A stretch of DNA of 64,000 nucleotides from Lachnospiraceae bacterium. GTDB taxonomy: Bacteria; Bacillota; Clostridia; Lachnospirales; Lachnospiraceae. Position 1 is the first letter of the stretch, and each line of letters opens with the position of its first letter. The notes under the pieces were generated by a model. The model worked only from the letters and a program-made list of their open reading frames with translations. It was not told the origin of the DNA and ran no database searches. Below, in pieces: positions 43,929-53,039 of the stretch. Where the stretch lies: positions 31,195 through 95,194 of the forward strand of contig CASJPF010000011.1 of the NCBI GenBank assembly GCA_949383255.1. Direction: 5' to 3'. The translations under genes and the position numbers were made by a program.

Positions 43929-45698
43929 ATGGCAGAAGGTCAAAAAAAGTATGAAAAGCCAAAAAACCGCAAGGGAACAATTTTGCGACTTGGAACGTAT
44001 TTGATGCAGTACCGATATTTGGTATTGCTTGCCCTTGTGTTGACCATTGGAAGCAATCTACTGGCATTGGTTGGACCGATGCTTTCTGGCTATGCGATTG
44101 ATGCAATTGAACTTGGGGTCGGAAAGGTGGATTTTTCGCGCGTGTTTTACTATGCAGGAATGATGGTTGTGTTTTATCTGTTTTCTTCGGTGTTGTCTTA
44201 TATTCTTGCTGTATTGATGATTCATATTAGTCGAAAAGTGGTGTATCAAATGCGGGAAGATGTCTTTACACATTTGATGGAATTGCCTGTAGGGTATTTT
44301 GACACACATCAGACAGGAGATATTATCAGTCGTATTTCTTACGATATTGACACAGTTAATACTTCACTGGCAAATGATTTGATACAGATTCTTACAACAC
44401 TCATTACAGTTGTCGGTGCGTTTTCAATGATGATTGCTATTTCGCCGCGATTGGTGTTAATTTTTGTTTTTACGGTGCCACTGTCCATTTTGCTGACAAA
44501 GCTGATTACAGGAAAAACACGTCCTTTGTTCCGCCTGCGCTCCCGCAAGCTTGGCGAATTAAATGGTTTTGTGGAAGAGATGATTTCCGGTCAGAAAACA
44601 TTGAAAGCATATTCTCAGGAAGAGCGCACAATCACAAAATTTGATGGTAAAAATGAAGAAGCTGTCGAGGCGTACTATAGGGCGGAATACTATGGAAGCG
44701 TAGTGGGACCAGCAGTCAATTTTATTAATAATCTTTCTCTTACGCTGGTCAGTGTCTTTGGGGCGCTTTTATTTTTGTCTGGGCAGATGCGTATCGGCAG
44801 TATTTCTTCTTTTATTTTATATTCCAGAAAGTTTTCGGGACCAATTAATGAGGCGGCAAATATTATGAGCGAATTGCAGTCTGCGCTCGCTGCGGCAGAA
44901 CGTGTATTTATGATGATTGACGAACCGTCAGAGATAGCAGACAGAGAAGGCGCTATTACATTGGAAACTGTAAAAGGAGATGTTCAATTAAAAGATGTGA
45001 GTTTTGGATACACAAAAGAACAATGTATTATTAAACATCTAAATTTGCACGCTGCTCCAGGAAAACTGGTGGCGATTGTTGGTCCAACGGGCGCAGGGAA
45101 AACAACGTTAATTAATCTGTTAATGCGGTTCTATGATGTGGAGCACGGGCAGATTTTGGTAGATAACCGTAATATTTGCGATGTCACACGCACAAGTCTT
45201 CGGCGCGCATTTGCGATGGTATTACAAGATACTTGGCTTTTTGAGGGAACGGTTTTTGAAAATATTGCATATGGCAAACAAGAGGCGACAATTGAGGAGG
45301 TGACTGCCGCTGCAAAGGCTGCCAAAATCCATTCGTATATTAAGCGTCTACCGCAGGGATATAACACGATTCTCACGGATGAAGGAACCAATATTTCCAA
45401 AGGGCAAAAGCAGTTGTTGACAATTGCGCGAGCGATGCTTTTGGAGGCGCCAATGCTAATTCTTGACGAGGCAACTTCTAATGTCGATACAAGAACAGAA
45501 CAGCAAATACAACAGGCAATGCGGGCATTAATGGAGCATAAAACATGTTTTGTAATTGCGCACAGGCTTTCAACAATTCAAAATGCAGATGAAATTCTAG
45601 TGGTAAATCACGGAGAGATTGTGGAGCAAGGGACACATTTGGAACTGATGCAGCAAGAAGGATTTTATTATCAAATGTACAGAGCACAGTTTGAATAG
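43929..45698 (+). CDS. ABC exporter half-transporter, canonical Walker B (heterodimer partner 2)
   Basis: A 589-residue ABC exporter subunit, 18 bases after its partner. Walker A GPTGAGKTT, signature degenerate as ISKGQKQL, Walker B MLILDEATSNVD with the catalytic Glu, and the H-loop FVIAHRLSTIQ. The consensus ATP site would use this Walker set with the LSGGQ of partner 1. The N-terminal region is basic (KKYEKPKNRKGTILR) before the first helix. Confidence 0.93.
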   Translation: MAEGQKKYEKPKNRKGTILRLGTYLMQYRYLVLLALVLTIGSNLLALVGPMLSGYAIDAIELGVGKVDFSRVFYYAGMMVVFYLFSSVLSYILAVLMIHISRKVVYQMREDVFTHLMELPVGYFDTHQTGDIISRISYDIDTVNTSLANDLIQILTTLITVVGAFSMMIAISPRLVLIFVFTVPLSILLTKLITGKTRPLFRLRSRKLGELNGFVEEMISGQKTLKAYSQEERTITKFDGKNEEAVEAYYRAEYYGSVVGPAVNFINNLSLTLVSVFGALLFLSGQMRIGSISSFILYSRKFSGPINEAANIMSELQSALAAAERVFMMIDEPSEIADREGAITLETVKGDVQLKDVSFGYTKEQCIIKHLNLHAAPGKLVAIVGPTGAGKTTLINLLMRFYDVEHGQILVDNRNICDVTRTSLRRAFAMVLQDTWLFEGTVFENIAYGKQEATIEEVTAAAKAAKIHSYIKRLPQGYNTILTDEGTNISKGQKQLLTIARAMLLEAPMLILDEATSNVDTRTEQQIQQAMRALMEHKTCFVIAHRLSTIQNADEILVVNHGEIVEQGTHLELMQQEGFYYQMYRAQFE

Positions 45699-45728
45699 AA
45701 ATAATTAGGAATAAAAAGGGAGAATTTT

Positions 45729-46841
45729 ATGAAAAAGAAAGTTGTAGCAATATTGCTAATAGGGATAACAATAACATTTACTGGCTGTAATAAACAAGGG
45801 ACACGCTCCATTGATATGAATGACAACGAAGCGACAAAAACACAAATCGATCAGGAAAATAATACGAAAAATGATACAGAACAGAAAAGTTTTTTACAGG
45901 AAACGCCTGATGGTACACAAAATATTGAGATGCCTGACAGTGTGCAGAGCAATGAAACACCACAGGAAGCATCTGATAATACACAAAATCATGAAACAAT
46001 ACAGGAAGCATCTGACAATATACAGAATTATGAAACGACACAGGATTTATATACCGCGTTTATAAAAAATGAGGTTTCGGTGACTGTAGAAGAAGATTTT
46101 CCGCAGAGTGATTACATAACTTATAATTTGGAACCAGGTAAGACCTATACATTTGCAGAGCTGGGAGAATATGTAAATATAAGTTATTTTGACCCTGAGT
46201 ATTCAACAAAAACTTTTTATGACAACGCCCAGTATGCGTATCTGGAAAGTTTAGATAATCATACACGCATTTTGTTGGTGAAGTTTTCGGGGCTTGAAAT
46301 TTATGCGCCAGATGATGATAGTTTTGCTGTCTATATGATTGCGGAGAATCAAGGAAAGTTATATTTGACAAGTTCTTATGAGTGTTGGGCGCGCAATTAT
46401 ACAAAAGCCTGTAAAAATGGATTGCTTGTGTCAGGTGGTTCCGGTGGAGCAGGAGACCATTTGGTGGCAGTATCTGCGATTTTTGCAAATGGAAAGAATG
46501 CAGATATTTACGCGACAGAAATTATGAGTGGATGGTGGGCAAGCTATATAAATGAAGCGATTTACAATGAAGTGTTTGCGGGAAATGAGGATATTTTGCT
46601 TTCTATAATGGTTCATACAATTGGCGATAAAACATTGCATACTTATGATTTGAGTGAGTGCACCGAGGAACAGATTGCTTTATGTGAGACTTATATCAAT
46701 CGATGTCGCGATGAGGCGGGAATTAATTGGATTACGGAGGAGGAAGTTCAGGAAGTGGTTCGGGAAAGATGCAATGCACTTAATATAGACTATGAGATAA
46801 TTGAACAACAGGAAGAAGTGGAATGGACAGAGATAGGTTGA
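45729..46841 (+). CDS. Predicted lipoprotein with an Asn/Gln/Glu-rich linker
   Basis: A 370-residue protein with signal MKKKVVAILLIGITITF and lipobox TGC near residue 20. Residues about 30-110 form a low-complexity linker with imperfect repeats of the type QEASDNTQNHETIQ and QEASDNIQNYETTQ. The globular part from about 115 has FAELGEYVNISYFDPE, WARNYTKACKNGLLVSGGSG and TEIMSGWWASYINEA. I do not recognise the domain. It follows the ABC pair by 30 bases and may be co-transcribed, so a link to export is possible but unproven. Confidence 0.75.
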   Translation: MKKKVVAILLIGITITFTGCNKQGTRSIDMNDNEATKTQIDQENNTKNDTEQKSFLQETPDGTQNIEMPDSVQSNETPQEASDNTQNHETIQEASDNIQNYETTQDLYTAFIKNEVSVTVEEDFPQSDYITYNLEPGKTYTFAELGEYVNISYFDPEYSTKTFYDNAQYAYLESLDNHTRILLVKFSGLEIYAPDDDSFAVYMIAENQGKLYLTSSYECWARNYTKACKNGLLVSGGSGGAGDHLVAVSAIFANGKNADIYATEIMSGWWASYINEAIYNEVFAGNEDILLSIMVHTIGDKTLHTYDLSECTEEQIALCETYINRCRDEAGINWITEEEVQEVVRERCNALNIDYEIIEQQEEVEWTEIG

Positions 46842-46917
46842 TAAAAAGTATTAATTTTAGTTTGTCTGAACTGTTATACGAAATTGCGTAACAAATAAGG
46901 GTTCAATTGAAAAAGAA

Positions 46918-46946
46918 TTGACTTCACATTCAAATAATACTATAAT
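46918..46946 (+). promoter_or_regulatory. apt promoter
   Basis: TTGACT (46918-46923) and TATAAT (46941-46946) are 17 bases apart, about 75 bases before the apt start. Confidence 0.7.
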
Positions 46947-47020
46947 ATTAAAAAACTATTTAAAAAATATATAGTTTTTATGAAAAAATTTGAAATAAGG
47001 AGAAGATTGGAGAATACATT

Positions 47021-47545
47021 ATGAAAAAATTGGAAGAATACGTAAGAGCAATACCTGACTTTCCAGAACCTGGCATTATTTTTCGTGATGTGACAAGTGT
47101 CTTGCAGGATGCAGAAGGGCTGCATCTTGCCATTAATACAATGCAGGATTTAGTGAAAGATTTGGAATATGATGTTGTGGTGGGGGCTGAATCTAGAGGA
47201 TTTATTTTTGGAACTCCAATTGCCTATAACAACCATAAACCCTTTGTTTTGATTCGGAAAAAGGGAAAACTCCCAAGGGAGACCGTTTCTATTGATTATG
47301 ACTTAGAATACGGCAAAGCAACTATAGAGATGCATAAGGATTCCGTTCAACCGGGACAGAAAGTTTTGGTAGTCGATGACCTAATTGCAACTGGAGGAAC
47401 AACAGAAGCCATGATTAAGTTGATTGAGTCGCTTGGTGGTGAGGTGGTAGGCGTTGTAGTGCTGATGGAGCTTGCGGGACTTAAAGGAAGAGAGAGAATT
47501 GCAGGTTACAGGCTTGATGCAGCAATAACCTACGAGGGTAAGTAA
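47021..47545 (+). CDS. apt: Adenine phosphoribosyltransferase
   Basis: A 174-residue salvage enzyme that joins adenine and PRPP to give AMP. The PRPP-binding loop reads VVDDLIATGGTTEAMIKL, with ESRGFIFGTPIAY and KGKLPRETVSIDY also present. Length is typical. It is the first gene of apt-relA-MBL-hemZ; two good ribosome-site candidates (AAGGAGAAG and TTGGAG) precede the ATG. Confidence 0.96.
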   Translation: MKKLEEYVRAIPDFPEPGIIFRDVTSVLQDAEGLHLAINTMQDLVKDLEYDVVVGAESRGFIFGTPIAYNNHKPFVLIRKKGKLPRETVSIDYDLEYGKATIEMHKDSVQPGQKVLVVDDLIATGGTTEAMIKLIESLGGEVVGVVVLMELAGLKGRERIAGYRLDAAITYEGK

Positions 47546-47590
47546 GAAGCATATTATAAATATTTTGTTGGATATGGCTGGTGATGCGAA

Positions 47591-49951
47591 GTGACAGATG
47601 AGAAACAGACAAGAACAGGAGCATATGAGGATTCCCTTATTATAAATGGGAGTAAGGCTCGACCCAGAAAGACAGATGAACGGAAAATCGAATATATCAA
47701 AGAGTTTCAAAGCCCCGACGAGTTATATCAGGGGCTTATTCGGCGCGTGCACAAGTATCACCCGTCCGATGATATCTCCATGATTGACAAGGCATATAAG
47801 ACCGCATGTATTGCACATAAAAATCAGGTTAGAAAATCAGGGGAACCATATATTGTCCATCCATTGTGTGTGGCAATTATACTTGCAGATCTGGAACTTG
47901 ATAAAGAGACAATTATTGCAGGACTCTTGCATGACGTTGTTGAAGATACAATTATGACAAATGAGGAATTGAAAGAACAGTTTGGTCCAGATGTAGAGCT
48001 TCTTGTTGACGGTGTTACCAAACTTGAGCAATTGCAGTACACGGGGGATGCAGCGCCGGATAGACAGACGAGCCGCGAGGAGCTTCAAGCCGAAAATTTA
48101 CGAAAAATGTTTTTGGCGATGACAAAGGATATCCGTGTGATACTGATTAAATTGGCTGACCGTCTCCATAATATGCGGACTCTAAAATATAAATCTCCTG
48201 AGAGTCAAAAGCGCATTGCGCGAGAGACATTGGATATTTATTCGCCGCTTGCGGAGCGGCTTGGTATTTCTAAGATTAAGATTGAGCTTGATGACTTGTC
48301 CTTAAAGTATCTGGAATCCGAAGCATATTATGATTTAGTTGAAAAGATAGCTTTGCGAAAAGATGCGCGCGAAAAATATGTGCAAGATATTGTAGACGAA
48401 GTGACAGAGCACATTATGGATGCGGGAATTGACGCTCAAATTGATGGAAGGGTCAAGCATTTTTTCAGTATCTACAAAAAAATGAAAAATCAGGGAAAGA
48501 CGATAGACCAGATTTTTGATTTGTTTGCGGTGCGTATTATTGTTGATTCCGTCAAGGACTGTTATGCGGCGCTTGGTGTGATTCACGAGATGTATAAACC
48601 GATGCCAGGGCGCTTTAAGGATTATATTGCCATGCCAAAAGCAAATATGTATCAATCACTGCACACGACATTAATTGGTTCAATGGGAGTGCCGTTTGAG
48701 ATACAGATTCGGACGTTTGAGATGCATAGAGTTGCAGAGTATGGAATTGCGGCACATTGGAAATATAAAGAAGCAAGTGACGGCAAAGTGTCGAGTGGTG
48801 GCGAAGAGGAAAAACTGGCTTGGCTTAGCCAGATTCTGGAGTGGCAAAAGGATACCTCAGACAACAAGGAATTTATGAAGCTCCTAAAGAGTGATTTGGA
48901 CTTATTTTCGGATCATGTGTATTGTTTTACACCAGCAGGAGATGTAAAGAATTTGCCTGCTGGGTCTACTCCAATTGATTTTGCATATAGTGTCCACAGT
49001 GCAGTTGGCAATAAAATGATAGGTGCCAGAGTGAACGGTAAGCTAGTTACAATCGACTATCAAATTAATAATGGTGATTGTATTGAAATTATGACATCTC
49101 AAAACTCAAAAGGACCAAGCCGTGACTGGCTGAATATTGTGAAATCATCACAGGCAAAAAACAAGATTTCGCAATGGTTCAAAAGTGAGTTGAAAGAGGA
49201 TAATATTATCAAAGGAAAAGAACTTTTTCAGAACTATTGCAAATCCAAAAATGTTAATATAACAGAAATTTTGACAGCGGAGCTGCAAAGAGCAGTAATG
49301 CACAAATATGGCTTTAATGATTGGGATGCAGTGCTTGCTGCGATAGGACATGGTGCTCTCAAGGAAGGGCAGGTTGTCAATCGTATGCAGGAATTGTATG
49401 CCAAGGAACATAAGAAGCAGGCGACTGATGAGGAATTAATTGCGCAGATTAAAGAAAACAATGCAAACAAACTAATAAGACCTAAAGGTAAAACAGGAAT
49501 TACAGTCAAAGGGATTCATGATGTGGCTGCACGGTTTTCTCGTTGTTGTGCGCCGGTGCCCGGTGATGAAATTGTAGGGTTTATCACGCGCGGAAGAGGT
49601 GTTTCCATTCATCGAACGGACTGCATTAATATTATGAATCTATCGGACTTGGATCGTTCCAGACTGATTGATGCAGAATGGCAGCCAGAGGAAGCCGCCG
49701 AGCGAAAAGAGAAGTATTTGACAGAGATTGTTATCTACGCGCAGAACAGAAGTGGTCTTCTGGCTGATATCACAAAGACATTGACAGAGAAAAATATTGA
49801 TATTCGTTCTGTGAATACCAGAACAAACAAGCAGGATATCGCATCGATTGCGATGACTTTTGAGATAACCTGCAGAGAAGAACTTCAAATGATTGTCGAT
49901 AAGCTGCGGTTGATTGACAATGTGATTGATATTGAAAGGACAACAGGCTGA
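47591..49951 (+). CDS. relA: Bifunctional (p)ppGpp synthetase/hydrolase
   Basis: A 786-residue Rel enzyme controlling the stringent response. The HD hydrolase domain (about 60-170) keeps its His-Asp pair (AGLLHDVVEDT); the synthetase domain (about 250-385) has DLFAVRIIV and KDYIAMPKANMYQSLHTT; then TGS (about 440-500, PAGSTPIDFAYSVHSAVG), a zinc/CC region (FSRCCAPVPGD) and a C-terminal ACT domain (about 710-785). Both catalytic centres look intact, so it should make and degrade the alarmone. The start is a GTG at 47591. It follows apt as in many Firmicutes. Confidence 0.95.
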   Translation: MTDEKQTRTGAYEDSLIINGSKARPRKTDERKIEYIKEFQSPDELYQGLIRRVHKYHPSDDISMIDKAYKTACIAHKNQVRKSGEPYIVHPLCVAIILADLELDKETIIAGLLHDVVEDTIMTNEELKEQFGPDVELLVDGVTKLEQLQYTGDAAPDRQTSREELQAENLRKMFLAMTKDIRVILIKLADRLHNMRTLKYKSPESQKRIARETLDIYSPLAERLGISKIKIELDDLSLKYLESEAYYDLVEKIALRKDAREKYVQDIVDEVTEHIMDAGIDAQIDGRVKHFFSIYKKMKNQGKTIDQIFDLFAVRIIVDSVKDCYAALGVIHEMYKPMPGRFKDYIAMPKANMYQSLHTTLIGSMGVPFEIQIRTFEMHRVAEYGIAAHWKYKEASDGKVSSGGEEEKLAWLSQILEWQKDTSDNKEFMKLLKSDLDLFSDHVYCFTPAGDVKNLPAGSTPIDFAYSVHSAVGNKMIGARVNGKLVTIDYQINNGDCIEIMTSQNSKGPSRDWLNIVKSSQAKNKISQWFKSELKEDNIIKGKELFQNYCKSKNVNITEILTAELQRAVMHKYGFNDWDAVLAAIGHGALKEGQVVNRMQELYAKEHKKQATDEELIAQIKENNANKLIRPKGKTGITVKGIHDVAARFSRCCAPVPGDEIVGFITRGRGVSIHRTDCINIMNLSDLDRSRLIDAEWQPEEAAERKEKYLTEIVIYAQNRSGLLADITKTLTEKNIDIRSVNTRTNKQDIASIAMTFEITCREELQMIVDKLRLIDNVIDIERTTG

Positions 49952-49952
49952 T

Positions 49953-50588
49953 ATGGCAGATTTAAAGGTAAAAAGAAGAGTACTAAGTGCCTGTCAAACC
50001 AATTGCTATTATGTGTACAGAGAAGGCACAGATGAGATTGTGATTATTGATCCCGGCGATAATGGGGAGATTGTATATAATGATGTGAAAAGCCTTGGAT
50101 TTGAGAAGGTAGCGGGCATTTTGTTGACACATGGTCACGGAGATCATACTGGCGGTGCACTAAAGCTTAAGGAACTCAGCGGTGCAAAAATTTATGCCTA
50201 TGAGGATGAAGCGGAGATTTTAAAAGACCCAGAGAAAAATTTATCTGGTTGGTTTGGCAAGACTTATGGTTTTGAGGCAGACGAGTATTTTCGAGATAAA
50301 CAGATTTTTTCTATGGCCGGAGTGGAGTTTGAGGTACTTCATACACCAGGGCATACAAAAGGTGGATGCTGTTTTTATATTGTAGCAGATAAAACAATGT
50401 TTTGCGGAGATACCATTTTTAACGGATCTGTTGGAAGGACAGATTTTTATTCGGGTTCTATGCGTCAGTTGGGAGATTCCATTCGTGAGAGGATTATGAC
50501 TCTTCCAGATGATGTGAAGCTCTACTCAGGACATGGTGACGCAACAACAGTTGGATATGAGAGAAAGTATAATCCATGTCTGGGATAG
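49953..50588 (+). CDS. MBL-fold hydrolase (glyoxalase II-like)
   Basis: A 211-residue metallo-beta-lactamase-fold protein. Metal ligands are visible in LTHGHGDHTGG, TPGHTKGG and CGDTIF, with a final SGHGD. The set fits a binuclear hydrolase of the glyoxalase II/thioester type, and this exact gene between relA and hemZ is usual in Lachnospiraceae. The ATG at 49953 directly follows the relA stop (49949-49951). The substrate is not known. Confidence 0.9.
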   Translation: MADLKVKRRVLSACQTNCYYVYREGTDEIVIIDPGDNGEIVYNDVKSLGFEKVAGILLTHGHGDHTGGALKLKELSGAKIYAYEDEAEILKDPEKNLSGWFGKTYGFEADEYFRDKQIFSMAGVEFEVLHTPGHTKGGCCFYIVADKTMFCGDTIFNGSVGRTDFYSGSMRQLGDSIRERIMTLPDDVKLYSGHGDATTVGYERKYNPCLG

Positions 50589-50600
50589 ACATGGATTTTT
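50571..50600 (+). terminator. Terminator overlapping the end of the MBL gene
   Basis: AATCCATGTC (50571-50580) pairs with GACATGGATT (50588-50597), then T residues to 50600. The upper arm lies within the last codons of the gene. Confidence 0.75.
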
Positions 50601-50736
50601 CAGCTTTATAAACTATGATAAAAGTACAATGTTGAAATTTATCAGTTTTGAATTTTTATAGAATGTGAAGTTTTAAATTGAAGATCATTTTAAACAATTG
50701 ATTGGTATGTGTAAAGGCATGTAAGGGAGCATAAAT

Positions 50737-52179
50737 ATGATAAATGTATATACAAATAAGGAAAATTATCAGTATGATTTGCACGCGTTAATAAAGTCAT
50801 TTTATCCAGAACATGATGTGAGGGTGTACGGAGAAGAGCAGCAAAGCAATCAACCAAATAGTGGTAATCAAATTATTGTACTACTTTATGATAATAACAT
50901 GAAAGTGGTGATTGATATTGATGGTAAAAAAGAGTATGAGCATACATATAAAGATGACATAGATGTCACAAAAAAAGAGCGTAAGCTATCATTCTATAAT
51001 GATTTGTGTGATTATACAGGAAAGACACTTCCGTGGGGAAACCTTACAGGTATTAGACCAACAAAACTTTCTATGGGAATGTTGGCAGAGGGAAAAGAAG
51101 ATGAGGAGATTATCGCATGGCTGAAAGAGACACATGCAGTCAGTGAGGAAAAAGCACAGTTAAGTCTTGATATTGCTAGACGCGAGAAAGCAATTCTTGA
51201 TCAAATTCACTATGAAGACGGCTATAGCATCTATATTGGTATTCCATTTTGCCCGACGACTTGTCTGTATTGTTCCTTTACATCTTATCCAATTGTAGTG
51301 TGGCGCAATCGAGTAGAAGAATATTTGCAAGCACTTTTTCAGGAAATTGATTTTGTTGCGGAAAGATACAAAAATAAGATATTAGATACTGTCTATATTG
51401 GCGGTGGAACGCCTACAACATTGGAGGCAGAGGAATTGGACAGGCTGTTGCAGTATGTGCGTGATAGGCTTGATTTTCAACAGGTAATAGAATTTACTGT
51501 AGAAGCAGGGCGGGCGGACAGCATTACAAGAGAAAAGCTTGATGTGCTAAAAAAGTATGGTGTGACCCGCATTTCAGTAAATCCACAGACAATGAACGAT
51601 GAGACATTAAAATATATTGGCAGGCAGCATACTGTGAACCAAGTAAAGAATGCATTTCATCTTGCACGTGATGCAGGATTTGACAACATTAATATGGATA
51701 TTATCTTAGGACTTCCAGGAGAATTAGAAATCGACGTGCAACATACAATTGATGAGATAATAAAGTTGAATCCTGACAGTTTAACAGTGCATTCGCTTGC
51801 AGTTAAGCGGGCGTCAAAACTCAGTCAGTGGATTGAGGAAAACGGCATAACAATGCTCCACAATACAGATAACACAATAAAAATTGCGCAGAAGGGTGCA
51901 TATGCACTAGATATGAAACCATATTATCTCTATCGACAGAAAAATATGTCCGGAAATTTTGAGAATGTTGGGTATGCGAGGGAGGGAAAATATGGGATTT
52001 ATAATATTCTGATTATGGAGGAGAAACAGACCATAGTCGCCTGCGGAGCCGGGAGTGTGTCAAAACGGGTATATCCTGACGGACGTATCGAGAGATGCGA
52101 AAATGTCAAGGATGTCGCTTCTTTCATAGAAAGAATCGATGAAATGATTGAAAGAAAACGGAAACTTCTTGAGGATTAA
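50737..52179 (+). CDS. hemZ: Radical SAM coproporphyrinogen dehydrogenase-like HemZ
   Basis: A 480-residue radical SAM protein with the Fe-S site C172xxxC176xxC179 (PFCPTTCLYCSF). GGGTPTTLEAEELDRLL, EAGRADSITREKL and NPQTMNDETLKYIGR match the HemN/HemZ family, and the N-terminal extension of about 165 residues is HemZ-like. It probably acts in anaerobic haem-type synthesis, or has another radical role, as no other haem genes are nearby. The mobile element begins just after its stop, where hisS or another tRNA synthetase often follows in relatives (from memory). Confidence 0.9.
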   Translation: MINVYTNKENYQYDLHALIKSFYPEHDVRVYGEEQQSNQPNSGNQIIVLLYDNNMKVVIDIDGKKEYEHTYKDDIDVTKKERKLSFYNDLCDYTGKTLPWGNLTGIRPTKLSMGMLAEGKEDEEIIAWLKETHAVSEEKAQLSLDIARREKAILDQIHYEDGYSIYIGIPFCPTTCLYCSFTSYPIVVWRNRVEEYLQALFQEIDFVAERYKNKILDTVYIGGGTPTTLEAEELDRLLQYVRDRLDFQQVIEFTVEAGRADSITREKLDVLKKYGVTRISVNPQTMNDETLKYIGRQHTVNQVKNAFHLARDAGFDNINMDIILGLPGELEIDVQHTIDEIIKLNPDSLTVHSLAVKRASKLSQWIEENGITMLHNTDNTIKIAQKGAYALDMKPYYLYRQKNMSGNFENVGYAREGKYGIYNILIMEEKQTIVACGAGSVSKRVYPDGRIERCENVKDVASFIERIDEMIERKRKLLED

Positions 52180-52193
52180 AAAGAGTTTTTGTT

Positions 52194-52271
52194 GTACATC
52201 AAAATAGGGTTAGTACATCAATTGTACATCATTTTTTTACCCAATGGTACTGAATAATACTTGATGATGTA
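52194..52271. repeat. GTACATCA repeat cluster next to hemZ (possible element end)
   Basis: GTACATCA occurs three times in direct orientation (52194-52201, 52213-52220, 52224-52231) with an inverted relative TGATGTA at 52265-52271. Short direct repeats near one end of an ICE often serve as recombinase arm sites, and this cluster lies exactly between the host gene hemZ and the first element gene. No matching second end was found in the window. Confidence 0.45.
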
Positions 52272-52295
52272 GAGGAACAACCTAATATAGCGCCT

Positions 52296-52336
52296 AAAGG
52301 ACAAACTTATTTTAACGAATAAGGATGTCCTTTTTT
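52296..52336 (+). terminator. Terminator-like hairpin before the first element gene
   Basis: AAAGGACA with inner CTTATT (52296-52311) pairs with AATAAG and TGTCCTTT (52318-52333), followed by T residues. It may end the hemZ transcript or insulate the element. Confidence 0.65.
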
Positions 52337-52371
52337 GTTATAGTCAATCATCAAGAATGGAGGAAAAAAGA

Positions 52372-52839
52372 ATGAGTAGTACAGCGTTAGGAGCAGAGAA
52401 AGCGAAAAAGATTATTTTTATCAGTGATGCACATGAAAAATTCTATTATGAAAAATTGAAAGCGGTCAGGTATCAGGACGTGTATCACAAGGCACTTGTA
52501 TATTGTCTTGGTATCAGTGATGACACAAGAAGAAACATTAAAAGAATTTATGATTTTAAGACAGGCTGTGTAAAAACGGAATGCCTGCATGAAGGCTGGC
52601 AGACTAGCGGGAGTGTAAAAGTAGTCAGGATGGCGTTCAACCTTTATTGCAATGGTACGCCGAGTGTTCTTGATTACGATGATGCGGAGGAACAGGTAGA
52701 CGAGTGCAAACTTTATACAGTGGAAGAATTATTCTGCTGTGCCTATGCACCCTATTTTTGGCAGGCGATACAGATCAGGTATCCGGAATACGCAACCTAT
52801 AACCACAGTCTGTACGCCATGTTTGGAGGACAGGATTGA
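52372..52839 (+). CDS. ICE-associated DUF6075-type protein
   Basis: A 155-residue protein from the ATG at 52372 (GGAGG 8 bases upstream). It matches a small family usually found as the first gene of Tn1549-type elements. Visible text: KIIFISDAHEKFYYEKL, YHKALVYCLGISDDTRRNI, VVRMAFNLYCNG, and the C-terminal PYFWQAIQIRYPEY. No catalytic motif is known to me. It overlaps the next small gene by one base. Confidence 0.75.
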   Translation: MSSTALGAEKAKKIIFISDAHEKFYYEKLKAVRYQDVYHKALVYCLGISDDTRRNIKRIYDFKTGCVKTECLHEGWQTSGSVKVVRMAFNLYCNGTPSVLDYDDAEEQVDECKLYTVEELFCCAYAPYFWQAIQIRYPEYATYNHSLYAMFGGQD

Positions 52840-53018
52840 TGTTAAAAGTCAGGCTAATGGGAACAAAGAATGATATTAACTGGTTTGGTAAGATTTTGCG
52901 GAGAAATCCCAAAATTGAGGTAACAGAGTTTTCCGACTTGTTCTCGAATAAGGGAACAAAGAAATATTACCGGGCTTATGTGGAAGTTAAGAAAAGCAAT
53001 GTAAAAGAAGAACAGTAG
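52839..53018 (+). CDS. Small ICE-associated protein (DUF3970-like)
   Basis: A 59-residue protein whose ATG overlaps the stop of the previous gene. Text such as VRLMGTKNDINWFGKIL and FSDLFSNKGTKKYYRAYVEV resembles a small alpha/beta protein family conserved in the same ICE type. Function unknown. It precedes parA by 21 bases. Confidence 0.75.
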   Translation: MLKVRLMGTKNDINWFGKILRRNPKIEVTEFSDLFSNKGTKKYYRAYVEVKKSNVKEEQ

Positions 53019-53039
53019 ATAGCAAAGGAGAATGGAATC

